Both the position numbers and the translations under genes were made by a program. Shown here piece by piece: positions 43,862 through 51,809 of a stretch of 64,000 nucleotides of DNA (position 1 is the stretch's first letter; every line of letters begins with the position of its first letter). Below the pieces are notes generated by a model. That model made no database searches. It saw nothing but the letters and a program-made list of their open reading frames with translations, and was not told where the DNA came from. The DNA is from Pseudomonas viridiflava (GTDB taxonomy: Bacteria > Pseudomonadota > Gammaproteobacteria > Pseudomonadales > Pseudomonadaceae), in contig NZ_UTBZ01000164.1 of NCBI RefSeq assembly GCF_900580865.1, positions 186,001 to 250,000 on the forward strand, in the 5' to 3' direction.

Positions 43862-45256
43862 ATGGCCAGTTTCGCTCACACGGTCGGCGCCCAGACCTAT
43901 CGCTTCGACAGCCTCAAGGACGTCATGGCCAAGGCCAGCCCCGCCCGCTCGGGGGATTTCCTCGCCGGCGTCGCCGCGCTCAATGATGGTGAGCGGGTGG
44001 CCGCGCAAATGGCGCTGGCCGACATTCCGCTCACGCACTTCCTGCAGGAAGCGCTGATTCCTTACGAGGCCGATGAAGTCACCCGCCTGATCATCGACAC
44101 TCACGACAAACAAGCCTTCGCCGTGGTCAGCCACCTCACCGTGGGCGGTTTTCGCGACTGGCTGCTCAGCGACGCCGCCGACGAAACCAGCCTGCGCCAT
44201 CTCGCTCCCGGCCTGACCCCGGAAATGGTCGCGGCCGTGTCGAAGATCATGCGCGTGCAGGATCTGGTGCTGGTGGCGCAGAAGATTCGCGTGGTGACAA
44301 AGTTTCGCGGCACCCTCGGGCTGCGCGGGCGCTTGTCGACCCGCCTGCAACCCAATCACCCGACCGACGAACCGTCCGGCATCGCCGCGAGCATTCTCGA
44401 CGGTCTGCTCTACGGCAATGGCGACGCGATGATCGGCATCAACCCGGCCACCGACAGCATCGCCTCGATCTGCGCGATGCTGGAAATGCTCGACGCAATC
44501 ATCCAGCGCTACGACATCCCGACCCAAGCCTGTGTGCTGACCCACGTCACCACCTCTATCGAGGCGATCAATCGCGGCGTGCCGCTGGACCTGGTGTTCC
44601 AGTCGATTGCTGGCACCGAAGCGGCCAACGCCAGTTTCGGCATCAACCTGAACGTGTTGCAGGAAGGCTACGACGCCGGGCTGAGCCTGAATCGCGGCAC
44701 CCTCGGGCAGAATCTGATGTATTTCGAAACCGGTCAGGGCAGCGCGCTGTCGGCCAATGCCCATCACGGTGTCGACCAACAGACGTGCGAGACGCGGGCC
44801 TACGCCGTGGCGCGACATTTCAAACCGTTCCTGGTGAACACGGTTGTAGGATTTATCGGCCCGGAATACCTCTACAACGGCAAACAGATCATCCGCGCCG
44901 GCCTCGAAGACCATTTCTGCGGCAAACTGCTCGGCGTGCCGATGGGTTGCGACATCTGCTACACCAACCACGCCGAAGCCGATCAGGACGACATGGACAC
45001 TCTGCTGACGTTGCTCGGCGTCGCCGGGATCAACTTCATCATGGGCATCCCCGGCTCCGACGACATCATGCTCAATTACCAGACCACTTCGTTCCACGAC
45101 GCGCTCTACGCCCGGCAGACCCTGGGCCTGAAGCCGGCACCGGAGTTCGAGCAATGGCTGGCGAACATGGGCATCTTCACGCAAGCGGACGGCAAGGTTC
45201 GCTTTGGCAACAACTTGCCGCCGGCCTTCCGTCAGGCGCTGGCGCAACTGGGATGA
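43862..45256 (+). CDS. eutB: Ethanolamine ammonia-lyase large subunit
   Basis: Catalytic subunit of the adenosylcobalamin-dependent enzyme that splits ethanolamine into acetaldehyde and ammonia. The 464-residue length is standard. Motifs NDGERVAAQMALADI, GLLYGNGDAMIGINPATD and MGIPGSDDIMLNYQTTSFHD match EutB. GGAG lies 8 bases before ATG 43862. No microcompartment shell genes are present, so this is the pseudomonad-type short pathway. Confidence 0.96.
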   Translation: MASFAHTVGAQTYRFDSLKDVMAKASPARSGDFLAGVAALNDGERVAAQMALADIPLTHFLQEALIPYEADEVTRLIIDTHDKQAFAVVSHLTVGGFRDWLLSDAADETSLRHLAPGLTPEMVAAVSKIMRVQDLVLVAQKIRVVTKFRGTLGLRGRLSTRLQPNHPTDEPSGIAASILDGLLYGNGDAMIGINPATDSIASICAMLEMLDAIIQRYDIPTQACVLTHVTTSIEAINRGVPLDLVFQSIAGTEAANASFGINLNVLQEGYDAGLSLNRGTLGQNLMYFETGQGSALSANAHHGVDQQTCETRAYAVARHFKPFLVNTVVGFIGPEYLYNGKQIIRAGLEDHFCGKLLGVPMGCDICYTNHAEADQDDMDTLLTLLGVAGINFIMGIPGSDDIMLNYQTTSFHDALYARQTLGLKPAPEFEQWLANMGIFTQADGKVRFGNNLPPAFRQALAQLG

Positions 45257-46086
45257 GTCACATGGAAAAACCGCCCATCGACCCGCAAAACCCTTGGCTG
45301 GAGCTGCGTCGCCTGACCCCGGCGCGCATCGCCCTCGGTCGTACCGGCACCAGCCTGCCGACCAGCGCGCAACTGGATTTCCAGTTTGCCCACGCGCAAG
45401 CGCGCGATGCTGTGCATCTGCCGTTTGATCATGCCGGACTCAGCGCGCAACTGACTGAGCGCGGGCGCGAAAGCCTGCTGCTGCACAGCGCCGCTGCGGA
45501 TCGAAACAGTTATCTGCAACGCCCGGATCTGGGCCGCAAGCTCAGCGATGAATCGGCGCAGACGTTGCGTGATTACGCGGCGGCGCATCCCGGCGGTGTC
45601 GATCTGGCGGTTGTCGTGGCCGATGGCCTGTCGGCGTTGGCGGTGCATCGGCATACGCTGCCGTTTCTCAACCGTCTGGATGAGCAAATAAGCGCTGACG
45701 GCTGGTCAATGGCCCCCGTTGTCCTCGTGGAACAGGGCCGCGTTGCCGTCGGTGATGAAATCGGCCAACTGCTCGGCGCAAAAATGCTGGTGATGTTGAT
45801 CGGCGAGCGCCCGGGCCTCAGTTCACCGGACAGCCTCGGTTTATATTTCACCTACAATCCAAAAGTCGGCCTGACCGATGCCTACCGCAACTGCATTTCC
45901 AACGTGCGGCTCGAAGGCTTGAGCTACGGCATGGCAGCGCATCGCTTGCTCTATCTGATGCGCGAAGCCTGTCGGCGGCAGTTGTCGGGGGTCAACCTGA
46001 AGGACGAAGCACAGGTTCAGACGCTGGAATCGGACGCCGGTGTAGATATGAAAGGCAATTTCCTACTCGATCCGCCCATAACCTGA
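45253..46086 (+). CDS. eutC: Ethanolamine ammonia-lyase small subunit
   Basis: Small subunit that helps bind cobalamin with EutB. The start overlaps the eutB stop (ATGA), which fixes it at MSHMEK and indicates translational coupling. The 277-residue product shows ARIALGRTGTSLPT, DLAVVVADGLSALAVHRH and ERPGLSSPDSLGLYFTY, all typical of EutC. A much longer frame extends backward through eutB in a shifted frame and is not real. Confidence 0.96.
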   Translation: MSHMEKPPIDPQNPWLELRRLTPARIALGRTGTSLPTSAQLDFQFAHAQARDAVHLPFDHAGLSAQLTERGRESLLLHSAAADRNSYLQRPDLGRKLSDESAQTLRDYAAAHPGGVDLAVVVADGLSALAVHRHTLPFLNRLDEQISADGWSMAPVVLVEQGRVAVGDEIGQLLGAKMLVMLIGERPGLSSPDSLGLYFTYNPKVGLTDAYRNCISNVRLEGLSYGMAAHRLLYLMREACRRQLSGVNLKDEAQVQTLESDAGVDMKGNFLLDPPIT

Positions 46087-46201
46087 ACCGTTTCCGCATT
46101 GCCTTTCTGCGCCGGTTTCAGGCAGGATCGATGCACGGCCGCACGGGTTTCCCATCGCCGTCAGAGCAGTTGAAGACAGCCACTTGAAGACGAGACCTAT
46201 C

Positions 46202-46663
46202 ATGCGGATTATTCAAGCGACCCTCGAACATCTGGATTTGTTGACTCCATTGTTCGTCAAATATCGCGAGTTCTACGGTTCCCTGCCTTACCCGGATTCC
46301 TCCCGCGCGTTCCTTGAAAAACGCCTGCGCCGCAAGGAATCGGTGATTTACCTGGCCCTGGCTGATGATGACGACAAGAAGCTGATGGGCTTTTGTCAGC
46401 TCTATCCGAGCTTCTCCTCGTTGTCGCTCAAACGCGTGTGGATCCTCAACGACATCTATGTCGCTGAAGATGCGCGCCGCCAACTGGTTGCCGACAACCT
46501 GATCCGTACCGCGAAGAAAATGGCCAAGGAAACCCAGGCCGTGCGTATGCGCGTTTCCACCAGCAGCAACAATGAAGTCGCGCAGAAAACCTACGAGTCC
46601 ATCGGCTTCAAGGAAGACACCGAGTTCAAGAACTACGTGCTGCCGATCAGCGAAGAACTCTGA
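46202..46663 (+). CDS. GNAT-family N-acetyltransferase
   Basis: 153-residue acetyltransferase starting MRIIQATLEH. The acetyl-CoA site is in VAEDARRQLVADNLI, and the C-terminal QKTYESIGFKED is the usual GNAT end. It follows eutC as PA4026 does in PAO1, so it may belong to the ethanolamine transcript; substrate unknown. ATG 46202 fits the family start better than the TTG at 46184. Confidence 0.9.
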   Translation: MRIIQATLEHLDLLTPLFVKYREFYGSLPYPDSSRAFLEKRLRRKESVIYLALADDDDKKLMGFCQLYPSFSSLSLKRVWILNDIYVAEDARRQLVADNLIRTAKKMAKETQAVRMRVSTSSNNEVAQKTYESIGFKEDTEFKNYVLPISEEL

Positions 46664-46682
46664 CTGCAAATGCAACGTGTGA

Positions 46683-46700
46683 TGAGGGAGTCCGCTCCCT
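46683..46700. other. Hairpin after the acetyltransferase gene
   Basis: GAGGGAG and CTCCCTC flank a 4-base loop 20 bases after the stop codon. No T-run follows, so it is a weak candidate for the transcript end. Confidence 0.4.
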
Positions 46701-46786
46701 CAAAACACCCCGAATGCTTCCTGACAATTGTTCACACCTCGACATCCCCCGCTACAAAACCAACGCGCTTTTCATCCTTCAGACCG

Positions 46787-46792
46787 TATAAT
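46787..46792 (+). promoter_or_regulatory. Possible -10 element before the dedA gene
   Basis: A perfect TATAAT lies about 100 bases before the DedA start in a locally AT-richer stretch. No good -35 (TTGACA) is seen at 16-18 bases, so the call is weak. Confidence 0.35.
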
Positions 46793-46893
46793 CCCGATCT
46801 TTCCGGCTTGTAAGAAAAACTACACCCCGCTGTAGGCTTACACGAAGTCATCCGCACAGGCCTGCCGAGTCGGGCCGTCAAACAGGTGCCCCC

Positions 46894-47544
46894 ATGGATT
46901 TCAACCCGCTCGACCTTATCCTGCATCTCGACGTCTATCTCGATTTGCTGGTGAACAACTATGGGCCATGGATCTACGCCATTCTGTTTCTGGTGATCTT
47001 CTGTGAAACCGGTCTGGTGGTAATGCCCTTCCTGCCGGGTGACTCGTTGCTGTTCATTGCCGGTGCCGTTGCGGCTGGCGGTGGCATGGACCCGGTGCTG
47101 TTGGGCGGCTTGCTGATGCTCGCGGCGATCCTTGGCGACAGCACCAACTACGTGATCGGACGAACGGCTGGCGAGAAACTGTTCAGCAACCCGAACTCGA
47201 AAATCTTCCGTCGCGATTACCTGCAAAAAACCCACGACTTCTATGACAAGCATGGCGGCAAGACCGTAACGCTGGCGCGCTTCCTGCCGATCATCCGTAC
47301 CTTTGCGCCGTTCGTCGCCGGCGTAGCGAAGATGCCATACCCGCGCTTCTTCGGTTTCAGCGTGCTCGGTACCATCCTCTGGGTCGGCGGTCTGGTCACG
47401 CTGGGCTACTTCTTCGGCAACGTACCGTTCATCAAGAAAAACCTGTCTTTGTTGGTGGTGGCGATCATTCTGTTGTCGCTGGTGCCGATGATCCTCGGTG
47501 TGGTTCGCAGCCGTTTCGGCGGCACCAAAGCTCAATCGCACTAA
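46894..47544 (+). CDS. DedA family membrane protein
   Basis: Inner-membrane protein of 216 residues with DedA signatures: ETGLVVMPFLPGDSLLF, GDSTNYVIGRTAGE and ARFLPIIRTFAPFVAGVAKM. The two conserved arginines needed in DedA proteins are in the last motif. The family moves undecaprenyl phosphate or other lipids across the membrane. It is a paralogue of the N-terminal half of the protein at 18573. The stop is 4 bases before the next gene. Confidence 0.93.
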   Translation: MDFNPLDLILHLDVYLDLLVNNYGPWIYAILFLVIFCETGLVVMPFLPGDSLLFIAGAVAAGGGMDPVLLGGLLMLAAILGDSTNYVIGRTAGEKLFSNPNSKIFRRDYLQKTHDFYDKHGGKTVTLARFLPIIRTFAPFVAGVAKMPYPRFFGFSVLGTILWVGGLVTLGYFFGNVPFIKKNLSLLVVAIILLSLVPMILGVVRSRFGGTKAQSH

Positions 47545-47548
47545 GCCG

Positions 47549-48361
47549 ATGTGGTCGCTGAGCGCCTGGCGTCGCCGGCGCATTCTGGCGAAGCACCCGA
47601 TTGCCGACGAGATGTGGCAGCGGGTGCGCCATCACTTGAGTTTTCTCGACGGCATCAGCGCAGCCGAAGACCAGTGGCTGCGCGAAGCCTGCGTAATGTT
47701 CCTCGAAGACAAACACCTGAGTGCCCTGCCCGGCGTCGAACTGCATCAGGAACAACGCCTGTTGCTCGCGGCCCAGGCGCAATTGCCGCTGCTCAACCTT
47801 GGTGATCTGAACTGGTATCAGGGTTTCCACGAAATCGTCCTCTACCCCGACGACTTTCTCAGCCCGCAACGCCATCGCGACGCCAGCGGTATCGAGCACG
47901 AGTGGGACGGCGAGCACAGTGGCGAGGCCTGGCAGCAAGGGCCGATCATCCTCGCTTGGCCCGGCGTGATGGCCAGTGGTGGCTGGGAAGGTTACAACCT
48001 GGTCATCCATGAACTGGCGCATAAACTCGATATGCTCAACGGCGATGCCAACGGCCTGCCGCCACTGCACGCCGACATGCGCGTCAGTGACTGGGCCGAG
48101 GTGATGCAACACGCCTACGACGACCTCAACCGCCAGCTCGACCATGACCCGGACGCCGAAACCGCCATCGATCCCTACGCCGCCGAGAACCCTGCGGAAT
48201 TCTTTGCGGTCACCAGCGAATATTTCTTCAGCGCCCCGGATCTGCTGCACGAGGCTTATCCACAGGTGTATGCGCAGTTGCAGCTTTTCTACCGTCAGGA
48301 CCCGTTGAGCCGGTTGCGGCAACTTCAGGCCACAGACCCGGTCTATCAGGCGCAAGACTAA
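47549..48361 (+). CDS. mtfA: Zinc-dependent peptidase, MtfA family
   Basis: 270-residue metallopeptidase related to E. coli MtfA, which binds the Mlc repressor and controls glucose uptake. The zinc site is HELAH in VIHELAHKLDMLNG, with a downstream glutamate in ENPAEFFAVTSEYFF. The start at 47549, 4 bases after the DedA stop, is preferred over a longer frame inside it. Whether an Mlc-like target exists here is unknown. Confidence 0.88.
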   Translation: MWSLSAWRRRRILAKHPIADEMWQRVRHHLSFLDGISAAEDQWLREACVMFLEDKHLSALPGVELHQEQRLLLAAQAQLPLLNLGDLNWYQGFHEIVLYPDDFLSPQRHRDASGIEHEWDGEHSGEAWQQGPIILAWPGVMASGGWEGYNLVIHELAHKLDMLNGDANGLPPLHADMRVSDWAEVMQHAYDDLNRQLDHDPDAETAIDPYAAENPAEFFAVTSEYFFSAPDLLHEAYPQVYAQLQLFYRQDPLSRLRQLQATDPVYQAQD

Positions 48362-48473
48362 GCTCTGCACGACTTTCGGTACATGGCGCCGACGGCAGAA
48401 TATGCCTATAATCGCCGCCACTTTTTGGTCAATCCGGCCAAGTGTTTTTGGTCAACTACGGGGGCAACGCCCA

Positions 48474-49001
48474 ATGAGCTACAGCAAGATTCCGGCTGGC
48501 AAAGACCTGCCGAACGACATCTACGTCGCGATCGAGATCCCGGCCAACCACGCGCCGATCAAATACGAAATCGACAAAGACAGCGATTGCCTGTTCGTTG
48601 ACCGTTTCATGGCCACCCCAATGTTCTACCCGGCCAACTACGGTTACATCCCGAACACCCTGGCTGACGACGGTGATCCCCTCGACGTGCTGGTTGTGAC
48701 CCCTTACCCGGTTGCGCCAGGTTCGGTGATCCGCGCGCGTCCAGTCGGCATCCTGAACATGACCGACGACGGCGGCGGCGATGCCAAAGTCATCGCAGTG
48801 CCACACGACAAGCTGTCCCAGCTGTACGTCGACGTGAAGGAATACACCGACCTGCCGCCACTGCTGATCCAGCAGATCGAGCACTTCTTCGCGAACTACA
48901 AAGATCTCGAAAAAGGCAAATGGGTCAAGATCGAAGGCTGGGCCGGTGCAGACGCCGCCCGCGAAGCGATCACCAAGTCGGTTGCCGCCTACAAAGGCTA
49001 A
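48474..49001 (+). CDS. ppa: Inorganic pyrophosphatase
   Basis: Family I soluble pyrophosphatase of 175 residues, hydrolysing pyrophosphate from biosynthesis. MSYSKIPAGKDLPNDIYVAIE is the conserved start, and DDGDPLDVLVV holds the metal-binding aspartates. The ATG at 48474 is chosen over a longer frame at 48402, which has a non-family N-terminus. Confidence 0.97.
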   Translation: MSYSKIPAGKDLPNDIYVAIEIPANHAPIKYEIDKDSDCLFVDRFMATPMFYPANYGYIPNTLADDGDPLDVLVVTPYPVAPGSVIRARPVGILNMTDDGGGDAKVIAVPHDKLSQLYVDVKEYTDLPPLLIQQIEHFFANYKDLEKGKWVKIEGWAGADAAREAITKSVAAYKG

Positions 49002-49031
49002 GCACCTGCGCTGCGCGTGAAGCTTGAAGAA

Positions 49032-49056
49032 AACCCCGGTTGATCCGGGGTTTTTT
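49032..49056 (+). terminator. Terminator of ppa
   Basis: AACCCCGG and CCGGGGTT pair around TTGAT and are followed by six T. It is a classic intrinsic terminator 30 bases after the stop. Confidence 0.92.
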
Positions 49057-49076
49057 GTGCTCGGCAAAAGCCGTCT

Positions 49077-49196
49077 TAAACAGAGTGTTTATTACGGACT
49101 ACAGAAAAGTTTTAGCCTGTGTAATTTCCCACAAGACCGTCTTACATCCCGTCGCAAAATTCAGCCCGTTTTTGAACGTCCGGTTTATTCAAACCG
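49077..49196. promoter_or_regulatory. Palindromes upstream of the S24-type regulator
   Basis: Three dyads lie in the promoter region: TAAACA-GAG-TGTTTA (49077-49091), CGTT-TTTG-AACG (49167-49178) and CGGTTT-ATTC-AAACCG (49181-49196). The last two are adjacent and similar in form. They are candidates for operators of the downstream repressor. Confidence 0.5.
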
Positions 49197-49224
49197 CTCT
49201 GGCACGGCCGTAGACTCCGTGTTT

Positions 49225-49971
49225 ATGAGAAAGAACACTAGCGGTCCAAGATTCAAGGCACTCCTGGAAGCTGCGAACATCTCGACGACGGGTTTCGCAA
49301 AGTTCTGGGGCACGGAAGCCCAAAATGTCCACAACTGGTACACCCGGGGCGTCCCGGCGTATCGCATGGAAGAAGTCTCACGCCTGCTGTCCGTCAACAG
49401 CGAATGGCTGAAAACCGGCCAAGGCACAAAAGAGCTGCCAAGCCTGACTCCGCCTGCCAGCAATGGCGACAGCTTCGACGCTCAGGATCCCCAAGGGTCC
49501 TATCGATTCATCCATCCCAACGACATCGAACTGGCTTTCTTCAAAGAAACACCGCTGACCAATGGCTCCGACAAAAACCACGTCATTCAGGACCCGGACC
49601 TGTCCATCCGCCTGCTGCGCGCACAGCTTGATCAACTGGAAATCCGCCCCGCCGACGCCATCTGCGCACACATGATCGGCAACAGCATGGCCGAACGCAT
49701 CGAAGACGGCTCCGTCGTCGCCATCGACCGCAGCCTGACCCAAGTCGTCGACGGCGAGATCTACGCCATCGAACACGACGGCATGCTGCGCATCAAATAC
49801 CTGCACCGCATGCCCGGCAACGGCCTGCGCCTGCGCAGCCACAACAACGCCGAATACGCGGACGAAGTATTCCGCCCGGCACAGATCGAGGAGCAAAGGA
49901 TTCATATATTGGGCTGGGTGTTCTGGTGGTCGACGGTGAGCAAGCGGCGGCCGGTGGTGCCGTTTCTCTAG
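49225..49971 (+). CDS. XRE-type regulator with S24 (LexA-like) peptidase domain
   Basis: 248-residue phage-repressor-like protein. The N-terminal helix-turn-helix region spans about residues 7-55 (FAKFWGTEAQNVHNWYTRG), and the C-terminal S24 domain carries the Ser in MIGNSMAERIEDG and the Lys in LRIKYLHRMPG, the usual Ser-Lys dyad of self-cleaving repressors. No phage or tailocin genes are adjacent. ATG 49225 gives the standard CI-like size; a longer frame from 49024 crosses the ppa terminator. It is probably autoregulated through the upstream palindromes. Confidence 0.9.
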   Translation: MRKNTSGPRFKALLEAANISTTGFAKFWGTEAQNVHNWYTRGVPAYRMEEVSRLLSVNSEWLKTGQGTKELPSLTPPASNGDSFDAQDPQGSYRFIHPNDIELAFFKETPLTNGSDKNHVIQDPDLSIRLLRAQLDQLEIRPADAICAHMIGNSMAERIEDGSVVAIDRSLTQVVDGEIYAIEHDGMLRIKYLHRMPGNGLRLRSHNNAEYADEVFRPAQIEEQRIHILGWVFWWSTVSKRRPVVPFL

Positions 49972-50005
49972 AAAACGGTGCGTTCTCTCGGCAAACATCG
50001 ATCCC

Positions 50006-50029
50006 TGTGGGAGCGAGCTTGCTCGCGAA
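50006..50029 (+). repeat. Single REP unit
   Basis: One copy of the REP core (GTGGGAGCGAGCTTGCTCGC) with one base changed, without an inverted partner nearby. Confidence 0.8.
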
Positions 50030-50282
50030 GAGGCCCGGACAATCGGTACAAATCCCGGATTTCTGGCGAAGAAGTCGCTCTAAACCGCACTTCAGGCTGG
50101 GAATCCACAGCAAAACTCAGTATCCTGCGCCCCACATTTGCGCATCGACCCGCCCCGCGGCTCAGACAGCGCCCGACGCGGCAGATCAACGTCTGACCAA
50201 GTCCCACAGCCGGACGCAGATCCGGATGTACGTTTTGAAGGCTGGCGCGGTTTACCAAAAATAAACCAAGCCAGTCCCCGAG

Positions 50283-50306
50283 AAGCCGGCCACAAGCCGG
50301 CTTTTT
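50283..50306 (+). terminator. Orphan intrinsic terminator
   Basis: AAGCCGGC and GCCGGCTT pair around CACAA, followed by a T-run. The nearest upstream annotated gene ends more than 300 bases away. Confidence 0.8.
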
Positions 50307-50382
50307 AATGCCTGAAAGAAACCCGGCCTACCGTCTGAAACATAAATTCGCGCTTGTCGAACAGAAGAGCCTCTTGGTACCG

Positions 50383-50400
50383 TAACGACAAACGTCATTA
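50383..50400. promoter_or_regulatory. Dyad before the relBE-type pair
   Basis: TAACGAC and GTCATTA, with one mismatch, lie 14 bases before the antitoxin ATG, where a RelB-type operator would be expected. Confidence 0.45.
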
Positions 50401-50413
50401 CAGGTATTTCATC

Positions 50414-50653
50414 ATGGCCTCCATCAACATTCGCATCGACGATGATCTGAAGCAGCGCTCCTTCGCCGAACTGGAAAAGCTGGGAGTAACCCCCTCAGAG
50501 CTTTTGCGCCAGACACTCCAATACGTCGCCGAGCGAGGCAAGCTACCCTTCAAAGCAGCATTGCTCAGCGAGGAAGATGAAGTACTCATAGCCGTAGTCA
50601 CCGAACGCCTCGCCGCACCTCAACGAGTCAAGGTAAGTCTGGATGACCTATAA
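50414..50653 (+). CDS. RelB/DinJ-type antitoxin
   Basis: 79-residue antitoxin with an N-terminal ribbon-helix-helix (SINIRIDDDLKQRSFAELEKLGVTPSELLRQTL) used both for DNA binding and dimerisation, and a C-terminal part expected to wrap around the toxin. ATG 50414 is chosen over a longer frame at 50354. It overlaps the toxin gene by 11 bases. Confidence 0.9.
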   Translation: MASINIRIDDDLKQRSFAELEKLGVTPSELLRQTLQYVAERGKLPFKAALLSEEDEVLIAVVTERLAAPQRVKVSLDDL

Positions 50654-50939
50654 CCTTGAATTTGATCGTCGTGCTTTAAAGGAGTGGAACAAACTCGGCG
50701 ATACGGTTCGCCACCAGTTCAAGAAGAAGCTCACAGAGGTATTGGAGAATCCTCGAATAGAAGCCAATCGACTTCGCGAGCTCCCGGATTGCTACAAAGT
50801 GAAGCTGAAAAGCGCTGGCTATCGCCTTATCTATCAGGTCCTTGATCAAGAGATTGTGGTGTTCGTAATCGCAATCGGGAAGCGAGAGAGAGAAGCTGCT
50901 TACGAGGTTGCGCAGGACCGTCTTTCGCTCCTGCCCTGA
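50643..50939 (+). CDS. RelE-family toxin
   Basis: 98-residue toxin of the RelE/ParE superfamily: LEFDRRALKEWNKLGDTV, KLKSAGYRLIYQV and VFVIAIGKREREAAYE match RelE, whose members cut mRNA in the ribosomal A site. The basic and tyrosine residues of the family core are retained. It is translationally coupled to the antitoxin. Confidence 0.92.
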   Translation: MTYNLEFDRRALKEWNKLGDTVRHQFKKKLTEVLENPRIEANRLRELPDCYKVKLKSAGYRLIYQVLDQEIVVFVIAIGKREREAAYEVAQDRLSLLP

Positions 50940-50993
50940 GTCGGTCCAATGTCTGCGACCTGAAATTGGGCAGCAACCCGCAGTCCAATTCCC

Positions 50994-51806
50994 TCACGGA
51001 TAACTAAACGCCTTAACCAACGTCAACTCCCCCGCCGTCCGCATCGGAATCAAAAACGTCTCCATCTTCTCGCTCGGCGTCCCTTCTTCAGTAATCACCG
51101 TCACCTGCGCCGTGGTCAGCGCCTGCACCGCTTCATCTCCACCCTCTTCGTCCCCGCGATAGCCTCCGCCGTAGTAATTCACATACACCAGGTACTGGCC
51201 CTTGATCGGCGCCGGCATGGCGAAGATTTCCGGGCCATAGCCGGTGGTGACGTCGACGTCGAGCGCGGCGCCGTTGGCGGCGCTGCGGTTGCCGTACCAG
51301 ATGTGCGCGCCGTCGGGGGTGACGAGATGCAGGTCGAGGTCGGTGCCGTCGCTGTCCCACGCCAGCAATACGCGCAGTTTCGCCGGGGTGGCGCCGCCGC
51401 TGGTGTTGAGAAATTGCGTGCGGTGTCGTTGTTGGCCGTCGGGGCTGCGCACTTCGACACTGTTGCTGCCGTTAGGGAAGGAGAACGGGCGGTCGAAGCG
51501 GCCGCTGTCGTCGATTTTCAGCGGCATGCTGACGCCGTTGACGATCAGGCGGCCGGGTTCGTTGTCCTTCCGCGCAGCTTTGATCTCGCCGCTGATGCGC
51601 GCGGTGTTGGCCTGGCCGATCGGGGTGTTGACCGATGAGGCCGGGTAGTTGACGGTCTGACGGAAGCTTTCGCCCTCGCCTTCGGGTGCGCCGCTGCGCC
51701 AGCCGCCGACCGGGGTGTCGAGTTTGACGCTGTCGGCAGCGATGGCCGGCGATAGCGCGGTCAAGGTGCAGAGCAGCAGCAAGACCTGTGGATAACGGAG
51801 TGTCAT
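50994..51806 (-). CDS. magF: DUF2135 / YfaP-like protein, last gene of the macroglobulin operon
   Basis: 270-residue secreted protein with signal peptide ending at AIAAD. The domain contains LLAWDSDGTDLDLHLVTPDG and YLVYVNYYGGGY, the DUF2135/YfaP signature. It is a paralogue of the first gene of the operon (60384-61175), so the cluster has similar proteins at both ends. Order matches MagF of P. aeruginosa as recalled; function unknown, presumed part of the periplasmic macroglobulin complex. Confidence 0.88.
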   Translation of the reverse strand: MTLRYPQVLLLLCTLTALSPAIAADSVKLDTPVGGWRSGAPEGEGESFRQTVNYPASSVNTPIGQANTARISGEIKAARKDNEPGRLIVNGVSMPLKIDDSGRFDRPFSFPNGSNSVEVRSPDGQQRHRTQFLNTSGGATPAKLRVLLAWDSDGTDLDLHLVTPDGAHIWYGNRSAANGAALDVDVTTGYGPEIFAMPAPIKGQYLVYVNYYGGGYRGDEEGGDEAVQALTTAQVTVITEEGTPSEKMETFLIPMRTAGELTLVKAFSYP

Positions 51807-51809
51807 GGT

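Larger units (their letters stand above)
49972..50413. other. 442-bp gap with REP copy, small hairpin and orphan terminator
   Basis: No gene of normal length is supported. From left: a lone REP half (50006-50029), a CCGGA/TCCGG dyad (50210-50225), a 12-codon open frame at 50226-50264 (MYVLKAGAVYQK), a terminator (50283-50306), and a dyad before the relB-type gene. An untranslated RNA ending at 50306 is possible but no clear promoter is seen. Confidence 0.5.

Noticed and set aside
44785..45252. Upstream extension of eutC into eutB
   Set aside because: It is the out-of-frame reading of eutB; the ATGA overlap at 45253 is the real start.
49225..50939. Prophage remnant around the S24 regulator and relBE-type pair
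   Set aside because: No integrase, structural or lysis gene accompanies them; they are isolated genes.
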